Position numbers and translations under genes: made by a program. A DNA stretch of 64,000 bases from Virgibacillus phasianinus (GTDB lineage: Bacteria > Bacillota > Bacilli > Bacillales > Amphibacillaceae): the NCBI RefSeq assembly GCF_002216775.1, contig NZ_CP022315.1, positions 1,364,001 through 1,428,000 of the forward strand, given 5' to 3'. This document shows positions 34,323-43,436 of the stretch, one piece after another (the stretch's first letter is position 1; every line of letters starts with the position of its first letter). The notes beneath the pieces were generated by a model. The model saw only the letters and a program-made list of their open reading frames with translations, searched no databases and was not told the DNA's origin.

Positions 34323-35099
34323 ATGAAGACAATTTTCGTTAAAAAGGATAACGGGATAGCATATGTGACGATTAACCGGGAGGAAGCTTTGAATTGTTTA
34401 AACTATGAAACATTGCATCAGCTTCAGGAGGAAGTCAGCGCCATTCATCTTGATCAGGATGTGAAGGTTGTTATATTTACAGGGTATGGAGAAAAGGCTT
34501 TCTGCGCCGGTGCAGATTTAAAGGAAAGAAAATACCTATCAGATACGGAAGTCAGAAGAAATGTGAAAGCAATCCGTAATCTCTTCACCAGTATCGCTGA
34601 TTTGCCACAACCGACAATTGCAGCGGTAAATGGCTATGCGCTTGGCGGTGGTTTCGAATTAATGATTGCTTGTGATTTCTCCATTGCTGTGGATGGGGCG
34701 AAAATGGGGCTGACTGAAACAAGCTGGGCCATTATTCCAGGCGCTGGTGGGACACAACGACTTCCGCGGCTAGTCGGCGAAATGAAAGCGAAGGAATTGA
34801 TTTTCACTGCTAAAAAACTAACAGCTGAAGAAGCAGTGCAATTAGGTGTGGTTTTAAAAGCGGTAAAGAAGGCGGACCTGTATCCTGCATGCGAACAGTT
34901 AGCCCAAGACATAATGAGAAATGGCCCAGTCGCTGTTAAACAGGCAAAATATGCAATAACACAAGGAATGAATACGGATTTACAAACCGGTATGGCAATT
35001 GAATCAAAAGCATATGAATTAACCATCCCGACCGAGGATCGAATGGAGGCATTGCAAGCCTTTAATGAAAAAAGAAGTCCAAGGTTTAAAGGAAGGTAG
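34323..35099 (+). CDS. third enoyl-CoA hydratase/isomerase family protein
   Basis: This 258-residue crotonase-fold protein has AFCAGADLKERKYL, NGYALGGGFELMIACDFSIA and LTETSWAIIPGAGGTQRLPRLVG, including a hydratase-type glutamate. It may take a further step of ring-product beta-oxidation or act on another acyl-CoA. ATG 34323 is preferred; a GTG nine bases before is possible. It follows the thiolase directly and is the last crotonase gene of the island. Confidence 0.86.
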   Translation: MKTIFVKKDNGIAYVTINREEALNCLNYETLHQLQEEVSAIHLDQDVKVVIFTGYGEKAFCAGADLKERKYLSDTEVRRNVKAIRNLFTSIADLPQPTIAAVNGYALGGGFELMIACDFSIAVDGAKMGLTETSWAIIPGAGGTQRLPRLVGEMKAKELIFTAKKLTAEEAVQLGVVLKAVKKADLYPACEQLAQDIMRNGPVAVKQAKYAITQGMNTDLQTGMAIESKAYELTIPTEDRMEALQAFNEKRSPRFKGR

Positions 35100-35182
35100 C
35101 CTGGGGCTTGTGTGAATAGAATGATTTGGTTCCAGAGCTTTGGATGATGACCGATATAGGATGTTTAGTAAAGGGTGAGTAG

Positions 35183-36136
35183 ATGATGAATCCCGTATGT
35201 AAGTTACTTAAAATCAACTATCCAATTATTCAAGGAGGAATGGGCAATATCAGCAATGCACAGTTGGCGACAGCTGTTTCAGAGGCCGGTGGACTTGGTA
35301 CAATTGGCTGTGGCACAATGTCCCCCGATGAAGTAGAAAAAATAATCGTGGATACGAAAAGAAACACAGATAAACCATTTGCGGTAAACATTGCAATCAA
35401 TGTTACACCGTATTTGGATGAATTAATCCAGCTGGTGATTAAACATAAAGTTCCAGTCATTACGCTTTCAGCCGGAAACCCGGCACCCTATATCCCACTT
35501 TTGCATGAACATAATAAAACGGTTATAGCCGTTATTGCTTCAGTCAAGCATGCAGAAAAGGCCGAACAGGCCGGAGCTGACATGCTGGTTGCGGAAGGAT
35601 TTGAAGCGGCCGGAATTAATTCGGGTCTTGAACTAACAACATTTACACTTATTCCACAGATCGCAAAGCACGTAGGTATTCCAGTGCTAGCGGCAGGAGG
35701 TATTGGAGATGGCAATGGACTTGCCGCTGCACTAATGCTCGGGGCAAGCGGTGTGCAAATAGGTACCCGCTTCATCGCAACAAAAGAGGCCCCATTTCAT
35801 AATGACTATAAGAAACGGCTTGTAGAAGCGGAAGACACAGCGACGGTGGTTATTGGACGGCCAGTTGGTCGCGTCAGACGGATTCTAAAAAACCCATATG
35901 CCGCAAAGTTACTAAGTCTTGAAAAGGAAGGACTAACACTTGATCAGTATGGCAGGCTTACCTCTGAAACGCAGCATGTTCTTGGTGCACTAAAGGGTGA
36001 CATGGAGAACGGCTTCATCAATAGTGGCCAAGTGGCCGGATTAATCAGTCACATCCCCACTGTGAAGGAACTGCTTGATCATATGGTCAAAGAGGCACAA
36101 GAGCAATTAAGCAAATCTGCTGACCTATTAAACTAA
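35183..36136 (+). CDS. nitronate monooxygenase / FabK-like flavoprotein
   Basis: This 317-residue TIM-barrel FMN enzyme opens KLLKINYPIIQGGMGNISNAQ, carries ADMLVAEGFEAAGINSG where class members bind the substrate, and has PVLAAGGIGDGNG and GASGVQIGTRFIATKE for FMN phosphate. The family covers nitronate monooxygenases and enoyl-ACP reductase II. The usual active-site His of nitronate monooxygenases (GGH) is replaced here by AAG, so nitronate oxidation is doubtful. ATG 35183 has AAAGGGTGAG. Co-location with paa genes hints at a flavin redox role in the pathway (inference). Confidence 0.83.
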   Translation: MMNPVCKLLKINYPIIQGGMGNISNAQLATAVSEAGGLGTIGCGTMSPDEVEKIIVDTKRNTDKPFAVNIAINVTPYLDELIQLVIKHKVPVITLSAGNPAPYIPLLHEHNKTVIAVIASVKHAEKAEQAGADMLVAEGFEAAGINSGLELTTFTLIPQIAKHVGIPVLAAGGIGDGNGLAAALMLGASGVQIGTRFIATKEAPFHNDYKKRLVEAEDTATVVIGRPVGRVRRILKNPYAAKLLSLEKEGLTLDQYGRLTSETQHVLGALKGDMENGFINSGQVAGLISHIPTVKELLDHMVKEAQEQLSKSADLLN

Positions 36137-36154
36137 CGGTTTGGAGTGATTTAG

Positions 36155-36553
36155 TTGAAATCAGGCATGGACATAGGCAGAACAGAGACGATTGAAATAG
36201 AAGTAACGGAAGACATGTTTGCTAGCTTTGAGGGAAGCGTTGTACACCCTGTTTACTCAACGGTTGCAATGGTATACCACATGGAGTGGGTCTCAAGGAA
36301 AATCATTCTGCCATTTTTGGAGGACCATGAGGAGGGCATGGGCGGTGCAGTTCAGCTAAAGCACATCAGCCCTTCGCCATTACATTCAAAAGTAAAATTA
36401 ACTGCAACATTAGTCGAATACAAAAATCAACAAGTTCGTACAAAAGTCGAGGCATATAACGAACAAGGGTTAATAGGAAAAGGCGAAGTGAAACAGGTAA
36501 TTTTACCAAAGGAAATGATCAATCAAAAACTATCATCTGGACAAACACATTAA
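36155..36553 (+). CDS. hotdog-fold thioesterase, FlK-like
   Basis: This 132-residue protein starts MKSGMDIGRTETIEIEVTED and has HPVYSTVAMVYHMEWVSRKI and KHISPSPLHSKVKLTATL, a pattern like fluoroacetyl-CoA thioesterase FlK and related acyl-CoA thioesterases. TTG 36155 follows TTGGAGTG. As the last gene of the island it may release CoA from dead-end aromatic or ring-opened CoA esters, a job done by PaaI elsewhere; no typical PaaI was found. The true substrate is unknown. Confidence 0.75.
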   Translation: MKSGMDIGRTETIEIEVTEDMFASFEGSVVHPVYSTVAMVYHMEWVSRKIILPFLEDHEEGMGGAVQLKHISPSPLHSKVKLTATLVEYKNQQVRTKVEAYNEQGLIGKGEVKQVILPKEMINQKLSSGQTH

Positions 36554-36576
36554 TAGATTGAAAGGCCTCTTGAGAT

Positions 36577-36756
36577 GGCGGATAAATTTGAGGTTTGGCT
36601 GATATATTTTGAGAAAGGCGGATAAACCCGGAATTTGGCCGATATATCTTGAGAAAGGCGGATAAAACCGGAATTTGGCTGATATATTCTGAGAAAGGCA
36701 GATAAATCCAGAATCCGGTCAATATATCCGAAAAATGGCCGTTAAACCACGACAAC
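36577..36756. repeat. nine-unit degenerate 20-bp tandem array related to the large array
   Basis: Nine consecutive blocks of exactly 20 bp all begin GGC(G/C/T/A)GATA(A/T)A or a close variant. The blocks alternate between a GGCGGATAAAccc-type and a GGCyGATATAT-type half, giving a visible 40-bp super-repeat. The last block (36737-36756) matches the unit of the 15.2-16.3 kb array at 16 of 20 positions in the same orientation. Confidence 0.9.
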
Positions 36757-36769
36757 TGTGAAATAAGAC

Positions 36770-36797
36770 TTGACTCAACGGCGTGCTCTGGTATAAT
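36770..36797 (+). promoter_or_regulatory. SigA promoter of the TrpXYZ-like operon
   Basis: TTGACT, 16-bp spacer, TATAAT; 47 bp before the binding-protein start and just after the repeat array. Confidence 0.8.
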
Positions 36798-36843
36798 GTT
36801 ATAAAATTTCTAAAAATTATAAAATCGTCTAGGGGGATACGTA

Positions 36844-37857
36844 ATGAAGAGAGGTTTGCAATTAATTGTAATAGCAATAATCAGTATACTTGTTTTAGCG
36901 GCTTGTGGTTCAGAGGATACATCGGGTACGTCAAAGTCTAAGGATTCTAAGGATAATGGGGGAAAGAAAACCTATCATATTGGGGCTACCCAAATTGTTG
37001 AACATCCCTCGCTTGATGAGGCGTACAGGGGCTTTCAGGCAGCATTAAAAGACGCTGGGTTGGATGTAGAGTATGATCTGCAAAGTGCACAGGGGGATCA
37101 AAATAATGTTGCGCCCATTGCCAATAACTTCGTTGCAGACAATGTGGATTTAATTTTTGCCAATTCTACACCAAGTGCACTAGGAGCTGTCCAGGCAACA
37201 AGTGAAATTCCAATCGTGTTTACATCTGTAACAGATGCGGTGGCGGCCGGTTTAGTTAAGTCGATGGATGAACCGGGTCAGAATGTAACGGGTGTGCTTG
37301 ACCTTCATCCGGATGCGATTAAAAAAACAGTTGAATTTATTGATGAAAATTTCGATGGTGCAACGGTCGGCTTGATTTATAATGCCGGTGAACAAAACTC
37401 CGTCACTCAAATTGAAGCTGTTAAGAAGGCTGCAGAAGGAACAAGTCTTACTTTATCTGAACGGACTGTAGCGAGTTCAGCTGAAGTACAGCAGGCTGCT
37501 ACTACATTGGTTGGAGAAGCGGATGTTTTCTATATCGTAACAGATAATACGGTAGTGTCTGCGTTAGACAGTGTAATTGGGGTAGCGAATGAGCAGGATA
37601 TACCGTTAATCGTTGGGGAGCCGGATTCATTGAAGAAAGGCGGGTTTGCAACATTTGGAATTGACTATTACACCATTGGCTATAGATCAGGTGAAATGGC
37701 TGCAGCAATTCTAACGGGAGAGAAAAAAATAAGTGAAATTCCAGTAGAATATCCTAAAGAAATTCAATTATTTATTAATAAACAGGCTGCCGAAAAACAG
37801 GGAGTAGAATGGAATAAGGAATGGGATGAGAAAGCAAAATTGGTAGAGCAGGAGTAA
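36844..37857 (+). CDS. ABC transporter substrate-binding lipoprotein (TrpX-like, PF04392)
   Basis: This 337-residue protein has a lipobox LAAC near residue 21 and a Ser/Lys-rich linker. A two-lobed binding domain follows (YHIGATQIVEHPSLDEAYRG, DLIFANSTPSALGAVQA, IPIVFTSVTDAVAAGLV). This family supplies permeases of the BPD_transp_2 class; streptococcal relatives take up tryptophan and others tyrosine. It is first in a three-gene operon with permease and ATPase. Being next to a phenylacetate island, an aromatic substrate is a fair guess only. Confidence 0.9.
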   Translation: MKRGLQLIVIAIISILVLAACGSEDTSGTSKSKDSKDNGGKKTYHIGATQIVEHPSLDEAYRGFQAALKDAGLDVEYDLQSAQGDQNNVAPIANNFVADNVDLIFANSTPSALGAVQATSEIPIVFTSVTDAVAAGLVKSMDEPGQNVTGVLDLHPDAIKKTVEFIDENFDGATVGLIYNAGEQNSVTQIEAVKKAAEGTSLTLSERTVASSAEVQQAATTLVGEADVFYIVTDNTVVSALDSVIGVANEQDIPLIVGEPDSLKKGGFATFGIDYYTIGYRSGEMAAAILTGEKKISEIPVEYPKEIQLFINKQAAEKQGVEWNKEWDEKAKLVEQE

Positions 37858-37878
37858 AATTGTAAGATGTGAAAAGGT

Positions 37879-37927
37879 GGGGTGTCTGAAGGAGCGGTAG
37901 TTCATATCCTTTTGGGACACCCTTATT
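37879..37927 (+). terminator. intra-operon hairpin (attenuating)
   Basis: GGGTGTC pairs with GACACCC with an inner AAGGA/TCCTT stem and no long T run. Its position between binding protein and permease suits partial termination, giving more binding protein than permease. Confidence 0.6.
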
Positions 37928-37955
37928 AACCGATCGACACGGTGAGGAGGATATT

Positions 37956-38930
37956 ATGCTAATTTCACTATTTGGAGCACTGGAATCAGGTGTTATTTAT
38001 GCAATCATGGCCTTAGGCGTATACTTAACCTTTCGTGTCCTGGACTTTCCTGATTTAACGGTAGATGGCAGCTTTGTCACTGGTGCGGCAGTAGCTTCCA
38101 TTTCCATTATGGGCGGGGTTTCCCCTATTTTAGCAACGATACTTGCGGCATTTGCGGGGTTTTTAGCGGGCTGTATAACCGGCGTTCTGCATACGAAAGG
38201 AAAAATAAATGCTTTACTTTCCGGGATAATCATGATGATTGCGCTCTATTCGATAAATTTGCGAATTATGGGGCAGCCAACATTATCATTATTGAGGGAA
38301 TCAACTGTCTTTACACAATTGCAGTCATTGTGGGAAGCAACCGGAATAGATGCAGCTTTAAATGGATTGTTAACGTTGCTTGGTGCGGAACAACTTCCCG
38401 GCACATGGTCAATTGTGATTCTGATGGTTGTCGTTACATTCATTATTAAACTATTAACGGACTATTATTTAAAAACAGACGTCGGTTTGGCGCTTCGTGC
38501 GACAGGTGATAATCAAAAAATGATCCGAAGCCTTTCAGCAAATACCGACTCCCTAATCATCGTAGGGGTCGGAATTTCCAATGCCCTTGTAGCTTTTTCC
38601 GGTGCATTGATTGCCCAGCACGGTGGATTCGCCGATGTTGGAATGGGCATTGGCATGATTATTATTGGCCTAGCTTCCGTTATTATTGGGGAAGCATTGT
38701 TTGGAACCAAAACGATTGCCAGAACAACATTAGCAGTGGTAGGCGGTGCAATTGTTTACCGGATAGTTGTGACAATGGCCCTGCGTGTTGAGTTTTTAGA
38801 AACCGGGGATATGAAATTGATTACCGCACTGCTTGTAATTGCAGCCTTAGTCGCACCAAAAATATTACAGGCCCGAAAAGAAAAAAAGCGGCGCTTACAA
38901 AAACGGGCCAAGTTGAAAATGGAGGTGTAA
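37956..38930 (+). CDS. ABC transporter permease (TrpY-like, BPD_transp_2)
   Basis: This 324-residue integral membrane protein has about eight or nine helices and the family segments YAIMALGVYLTFRVLDFPDLTVDG, KINALLSGIIMMIALYSINL and DVGLALRATGDNQKMIRS. It forms the channel for the substrate delivered by the upstream lipoprotein. ATG 37956 has GAGGAGGA. The C-terminus is strongly basic (RKEKKRRLQKRAK). The ATPase ATG follows its stop by one base. Confidence 0.92.
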   Translation: MLISLFGALESGVIYAIMALGVYLTFRVLDFPDLTVDGSFVTGAAVASISIMGGVSPILATILAAFAGFLAGCITGVLHTKGKINALLSGIIMMIALYSINLRIMGQPTLSLLRESTVFTQLQSLWEATGIDAALNGLLTLLGAEQLPGTWSIVILMVVVTFIIKLLTDYYLKTDVGLALRATGDNQKMIRSLSANTDSLIIVGVGISNALVAFSGALIAQHGGFADVGMGIGMIIIGLASVIIGEALFGTKTIARTTLAVVGGAIVYRIVVTMALRVEFLETGDMKLITALLVIAALVAPKILQARKEKKRRLQKRAKLKMEV

Positions 38931-38931
38931 T

Positions 38932-39726
38932 ATGCTTAAGCTTGAGGATATAGCGATTACCTTTAACGAGGGCACTCCCGATGAAAAGCAGGCATTGCAG
39001 TCCATTAATTTAGAGCTTGCGAAAGGTGATTTTGTCACCGTGATTGGAAGCAACGGTGCAGGGAAATCAACCTTAATGAATGCCATTTCCGGCAACATTA
39101 GCCCAGATATTGGGGGTGTATATATCAACGGCAGGCAGGTCGTCCATTTGCCGGAATACAAAAGGTCGGCATTTATAGGCCGTGTATTTCAAGACCCAAT
39201 GTCAGGAACTTCACCATCCATGTCAATCGAGGAAAATTTGGCAATGGCATATACGCGCGATAAAAGAAGAACATTACGGCCTGGTGTAACGACGAAACGT
39301 AAGAAAATGTTTAAAGAATACTTGGAGACATTAAATCTGGGGTTAGAAAACCGTCTGAACGCGAAGGTAGGATTGCTTTCAGGCGGAGAACGGCAGGCGC
39401 TCTCGTTACTGATGGCCACTTTCACTGAACCAAAGATTCTTTTGCTCGATGAACATACTGCGGCGCTGGACCCTTCCCGCGCAGAACTAATTACTAACCT
39501 TACCCATGACGTGGTAGAGAAGTTCGAATTGACCACGTTAATGGTAACCCATAATATGCAACAGGCATTGGATCTTGGAAACCGGCTGATTATGATGGAT
39601 AAGGGACAAATTATTCTTGATGTCGCCGAAAAGGAAAAACAACAGCTAACAATTGAAAAACTGCTGCAGGAATTCAGACGGATCCGTGGCTCACAATTTG
39701 AAGATGACCGGGCGGTATTGGGCTAA
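38932..39726 (+). CDS. ABC transporter ATP-binding protein (TrpZ-like)
   Basis: This 264-residue ATPase has Walker A GSNGAGKST near residue 38, Q-loop VFQDPMSGTSPS, signature LLSGGERQALSLLMA and Walker B PKILLLDEHTAALDP with the H-loop MVTHNMQQAL. The family has His instead of Pro after the Walker B Asp-Glu, as here. It powers uptake by the upstream permease. A GGAGGTG inside the permease end serves as ribosome site. A terminator follows. Confidence 0.93.
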   Translation: MLKLEDIAITFNEGTPDEKQALQSINLELAKGDFVTVIGSNGAGKSTLMNAISGNISPDIGGVYINGRQVVHLPEYKRSAFIGRVFQDPMSGTSPSMSIEENLAMAYTRDKRRTLRPGVTTKRKKMFKEYLETLNLGLENRLNAKVGLLSGGERQALSLLMATFTEPKILLLDEHTAALDPSRAELITNLTHDVVEKFELTTLMVTHNMQQALDLGNRLIMMDKGQIILDVAEKEKQQLTIEKLLQEFRRIRGSQFEDDRAVLG

Positions 39727-39728
39727 TC

Positions 39729-39768
39729 AAAAGGGACCAACTCAGATACGAGTTAGTCCCTTCTTTGT
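39729..39768. terminator. bidirectional terminator
   Basis: AAGGGACCAACTC pairs with GAGTTAGTCCCTT; it serves the ABC operon and the convergent amidase gene. Confidence 0.85.
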
Positions 39769-39775
39769 TGCAGTT

Positions 39776-40870
39776 TTAATCGAGAAAGTAATTTTTTACA
39801 CCTGTTGTGACTGCTTGTGCAACATTATTTTGGTATTCACTTGTTTGAATGGTAAACAAGTCATTAGGGTTGGTAATAAAGCCTAATTCAATGAGTACAG
39901 CTAAATCACTGTTTTCCCTAAGCACATGATAGTTTCCGAAATGAATTCCGCGATCGTTTAACTTAACCTGCTTCCCGATTGCACTTTGAATAGACGATGC
40001 TAATCCTCTGCCGTTTTCATAGTAATACGTTCCAATGCCATTTACAGCAATAAATGGATATGCGTTGTAGTGAAGACTAATAAATGCATCCGTTTGAAAC
40101 TTATTACTAAATAATACGCGTTTTTCTAAGGATACATATTGATCACTTTGGCGCGTGACTTTAACTGTAGCACCAGCTTTGCGTAATGATGAAGCAACAA
40201 CTTCAGCAGTTGATAATGTTAAGTTTTTCTCCACAACACCCTTGAAGCCAATTGCTCCAGGATCATTTCCTCCATGCCCAGGGTCAAGTACAATGTTAAT
40301 GCCTGCGAGTGAACCATTTGTATTTGACTTTGGTGTGATTTTCAGACTTTCATCAGTGGAATTTTCCGCTGTATATCCATCAGTCAGCCAAGCTGCAATC
40401 CATCCAGTGGAACCATCATCAAGCAAAATCTTATGCCAATCACCTTTGGTTGCTATCTTTTCGTATGTATCACCTGCTGTTGCTAACCCAATGATGGAAT
40501 AATCTGTTCCGGGGCCGCTCCGAACATGCACACCGGCCTCATTTACTGTGATTGATTTATTTACAGAAACTTGCTGCTTTATTTGCTCCGTAGAACTTAA
40601 TGGATACAAAAACTGCGATGCAACCCATGCTTCTTTGCCGCCGTAATAGGTTTGTGCCCAACCATAATGTTCCTCGAAAACGACAACCTGATCGCCTGGA
40701 TGGAGACTTCCTACGATCGGTGCATTATCCGTAGGGCCACTTCTGACATTAAGGGAAGATGTACCAACACCATATGTTGAACCTTCATGTGCATCAACAC
40801 TGGGCGAAATGATAAAAGATAATAGCAATACACTCATTCCAGCTAATAAAATTCGTAAAGTCTCTTTCAT
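39776..40870 (-). CDS. secreted N-acetylmuramoyl-L-alanine amidase with two SH3b domains
   Basis: This 364-residue protein has a signal peptide (KETLRILLAGMSVLLLSFII, cleavage likely after VDA). Two bacterial SH3 domains follow (LNVRSGPTDNAPIVGSL near 38, VHVRSGPGTDYSIIGLA near 115). The C-terminal Amidase_3 domain has LDPGHGGNDPG, a Glu in KGVVEKNLTL, SLHYNAY and LIELGFITN, the zinc ligands and catalytic Glu. It cuts the lactyl-L-alanine bond of peptidoglycan. ATG 40870 with CGGAG begins the signal peptide; earlier starts lack one. Confidence 0.93.
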   Translation of the reverse strand: MKETLRILLAGMSVLLLSFIISPSVDAHEGSTYGVGTSSLNVRSGPTDNAPIVGSLHPGDQVVVFEEHYGWAQTYYGGKEAWVASQFLYPLSSTEQIKQQVSVNKSITVNEAGVHVRSGPGTDYSIIGLATAGDTYEKIATKGDWHKILLDDGSTGWIAAWLTDGYTAENSTDESLKITPKSNTNGSLAGINIVLDPGHGGNDPGAIGFKGVVEKNLTLSTAEVVASSLRKAGATVKVTRQSDQYVSLEKRVLFSNKFQTDAFISLHYNAYPFIAVNGIGTYYYENGRGLASSIQSAIGKQVKLNDRGIHFGNYHVLRENSDLAVLIELGFITNPNDLFTIQTSEYQNNVAQAVTTGVKNYFLD

Positions 40871-41100
40871 GATTTCTCCGTTCCTCCTTTCGCTGCTTAA
40901 TTTGGAAAAAACATGTAATAAATTATTACCTATTATACAAGATTTCAAACGACCTGTGGAGAAAATCGGACAAATTCACTAGGCAATTTACAGAAACGTT
41001 TCTGTTGTATCAGATGTTTTGGTACAACTCTTTGCTTTAATAAAAGTGCGAAATAAATGATACAATTAATTTTATACATAAAAAGAAATGGGGTGCCACT

Positions 41101-42513
41101 TTGGCAGAACAATATACAGCTATAGATTTAGTTAAAAGGATAAAGTCAAAATCAATTTCACCAGTTGAAGTAATGAACCACTATATGAACGAGATTGATA
41201 AACATAATGACCAGGTTAATGCTTTTGTAACCATGAATCCACATTCAATGGAAGAGGCTAAGCAAGCTGAACAAGATGTTCAACAGGGAAAGCAGCTTGG
41301 GCCTCTGCATGGGGTGCCAGTTGGTATCAAGGACTTGACACCAACGAAAGGAATTAAGACTTCGTTTGGGACAAAGGTGTTTGCAGATCATGTACCTGAT
41401 CGTGACGCAACAATTGTTAAACGATTAAAAGCGGCCGGGGCAATTATCATGGGAAAAACCAATACACCTGATTTTGGTCATAAGGGTACAACAGATAATT
41501 TATTGTTCGGTGCAACGAAAAACCCGTGGAATCTGGAAAAAACTGCAGGCGGTTCAAGCGGTGGCTCCGCGGCTGCTGTTGCTGCTGGAATGGTTCCATT
41601 TGCTGAAGGTAGTGATGGTGGTGGTTCGATTCGTATTCCGGCAAGCTTCTGCGGGGTTTATGGTTTTAAACCTTCATATGGAAGAATCCCGATGGATAAC
41701 AGCTTGGCCAATGCATTTGGATCGAATAATCCATTCGTGAATCATGGTTCACTGTCACGAACCGTTCGTGACGCAGCACTTTTTGTTGATGTGACACAGG
41801 GGCCATCGACAACGGATCCATTCTCACTGCCGCGATTTGACGAAGAATTACTGGAGCAGTTGGAAGGCAGTTTACAAGGTGTAAAAATAGCCTACACAAA
41901 AGACTTTGGGATGTATACCGTGGACAAGGAAGTCTTGCACATAGTTGATCAACAGGTGGAAAGGCTGAGGGAGCTTGGAGCGGAGGTAGAAGAGATTTCA
42001 ATGGATTTTGACATGACACTACATCAGTTCCTTGGATTTTTCAAAAATACATGGTATGCCTCAGCTTCAGCAGGAGGCAGCGCAATGCTACGCGATTACC
42101 CTGAACTACTAACGCCGTCCTACCATACAATGATTGAACGAGGATATGATGTATCGACAAGTGAGTATATCGGATATCAGCAGAAACGAACTGCGGTTTG
42201 GAGAGAGCTTCAGCGACATTTTGAGAGGTTTGACCTAATCATGTCGCCATCGTTATCAGTTCCTGCATTTGATTATCAGCTGCTCGGACCTGAAGAAATC
42301 GAAGGGAAGAAGATAGAAGCTGATTCCGATTGGATGATGACCCATATCTATAATATGACCGGATTACCAGCGGCTTCAATTCCTGCAGGGTTTACAAAAA
42401 GCGGATTACCAATTGGCATGCAACTGGCAGGAAACCGATTTAATGACGGACTAGTGCTGCGGGCAAGCCTGGCATATGAAAAATTAATCGAAGGATTTCC
42501 AGTAATTAAGTAA
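41101..42513 (+). CDS. amidase-signature family amidase
   Basis: This 470-residue protein has the Ser-cisSer-Lys triad segments: [14 protein letters not shown] (Lys near residue 81), [20 protein letters not shown] (first Ser) and [23 protein letters not shown] (nucleophile Ser). It hydrolyses an amide of unknown nature; GatA-like gates are absent, and no gatB/gatC is adjacent. TTG 41101 follows GGGGTG. It is monocistronic with a terminator after it. A role in amide nitrogen scavenging is possible. Confidence 0.9.
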   Translation: MAEQYTAIDLVKRIKSKSISPVEVMNHYMNEIDKHNDQVNAFVTMNPHSMEEAKQAEQDVQQGKQLGPLHGVPVGIKDLTPTKGIKTSFGTKVFADHVPDRDATIVKRLKAAGAIIMGKTNTPDFGHKGTTDNLLFGATKNPWNLEKTAGGSSGGSAAAVAAGMVPFAEGSDGGGSIRIPASFCGVYGFKPSYGRIPMDNSLANAFGSNNPFVNHGSLSRTVRDAALFVDVTQGPSTTDPFSLPRFDEELLEQLEGSLQGVKIAYTKDFGMYTVDKEVLHIVDQQVERLRELGAEVEEISMDFDMTLHQFLGFFKNTWYASASAGGSAMLRDYPELLTPSYHTMIERGYDVSTSEYIGYQQKRTAVWRELQRHFERFDLIMSPSLSVPAFDYQLLGPEEIEGKKIEADSDWMMTHIYNMTGLPAASIPAGFTKSGLPIGMQLAGNRFNDGLVLRASLAYEKLIEGFPVIK

Positions 42514-42588
42514 GGCTGTTTAGCTGCGTTTTTATCAATTGCGGTGATATTAGTTTAGCAACAAACTTTGCGAAAAATGCCTAAATAA

Positions 42589-42624
42589 AGAAAGAGCGCT
42601 GCATTCCCGTAGCGCTCTTTATCA
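42589..42624. terminator. bidirectional terminator
   Basis: Perfect AAAGAGCGCT / AGCGCTCTTT stem with a 10-nt loop between convergent genes. Confidence 0.85.
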
Positions 42625-42646
42625 AACATGGGGTTCAACGCCGAGT

Positions 42647-43021
42647 TTATCCAATATAATCAGATAATACCCGCTGAACGTGGTATATATTAAGCTGTTT
42701 GTTAAATGTTTTTTCAATTGGTGTGCTGCTTCCAGATATCCAAATTTTGAGTTCCGCCTCCAAATCGAACGTCCCAGCAGTTTCAATCAAATAATGTGTA
42801 ATGCTTTTATACGGTATGGAATGGTACTGAATCTTTTTCCCAGTCATTCCTTGTTTATCTATTAATATAAGGCGCTTATTTGTAAAAATAACGAGGTCTC
42901 GAATCAGCTTGTACGCGTGTTCAACCTTTTCAGTTGCGGTTAGAAGTTCACTGATTTCCTTTTCAGCGTCACTTGCACTAATTTCTGATGCGTTACCCAT
43001 CATTCCATCAAAAATGCCCAT
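42647..43021 (-). CDS. YvbH-like PH-domain protein
   Basis: This 124-residue protein with VIFTNKRLILIDKQGMTGKKIQYHSIPYKSI is typical of bacterial pleckstrin-homology proteins of the YvbH/YozO type. Their role is unknown, and binding of lipids or peptides is only suspected. ATG 43021 has TAGGAGGGG. The N-terminus MGIFDGMMGN is a short amphipathic helix often seen in this family. Monocistronic. Confidence 0.88.
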   Translation of the reverse strand: MGIFDGMMGNASEISASDAEKEISELLTATEKVEHAYKLIRDLVIFTNKRLILIDKQGMTGKKIQYHSIPYKSITHYLIETAGTFDLEAELKIWISGSSTPIEKTFNKQLNIYHVQRVLSDYIG

Positions 43022-43200
43022 TTTACATCCCCTCCTATATCTATTATATCAGACTCTATTACCCCCATAAACAAACGCGAAAATGGACATGCAACATGTG
43101 TAAGAGTCGTTCCTTTAGTAATAGATGGTTAATATACTGTTAATAGATAATGTTCTTTTAAGGATAACAGGCTAGCCTTCCGAATGGAGGTGGTGCTTTG

Positions 43201-43305
43201 TGAGTTTATACGAGATATTTATGGTGCTAATCGGATTTGGATCCTTGTTGATTGCGTTAATCGCTTTAGTTATTTCTTTAATCAATAGGATCAATAGAAA
43301 ATAGA
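43201..43305 (+). CDS. type I toxin peptide (Hol-Tox / TxpA-like), 34 aa
   Basis: GTG 43201 behind GGAGGTGG encodes a single membrane helix peptide MSLYEIFMVLIGFGSLLIAL then IALVISLINRINRK. This is the form of the putative holin-like toxins (MSxYExxMxxIxFGxLLIALI) of Firmicutes type I modules: short, one helix, basic tail. It would insert in the membrane when overproduced. A hairpin starts at its stop codon and an opposed promoter downstream points back at it, as expected for an antisense antitoxin RNA. Confidence 0.82.
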
Positions 43306-43436
43306 CCCCCTAAATTACTCCATGTAAAGTAATGAAAGAGGTCTATCCACCAAGAGTAGCCGCCCTTAACAGAACAGCATCTGACGGCCACAGCTCATAC
43401 TGTGGTCTTTATATATATAGTTCTGCAGTAGGTCAA
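43303..43436 (-). ncRNA. candidate antisense antitoxin RNA
   Basis: On the reverse strand a good promoter (see next entry) would start an RNA near 43400 running toward and into the toxin 3' end. It includes a CCACAG/CTGTGG hairpin at 43388-43405. The hairpin at 43303-43344 (TAGACC with GGTCTA, AAATTACT with AGTAAT) lies in the shared region and may double as toxin terminator. The 3' end is not determined. Confidence 0.6.
43408..43436 (-). promoter_or_regulatory. promoter of the antitoxin RNA
   Basis: Reverse strand TTGACC, 17-bp spacer, TATAAA; no ORF lies just downstream other than the antisense of the toxin. Confidence 0.7.
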
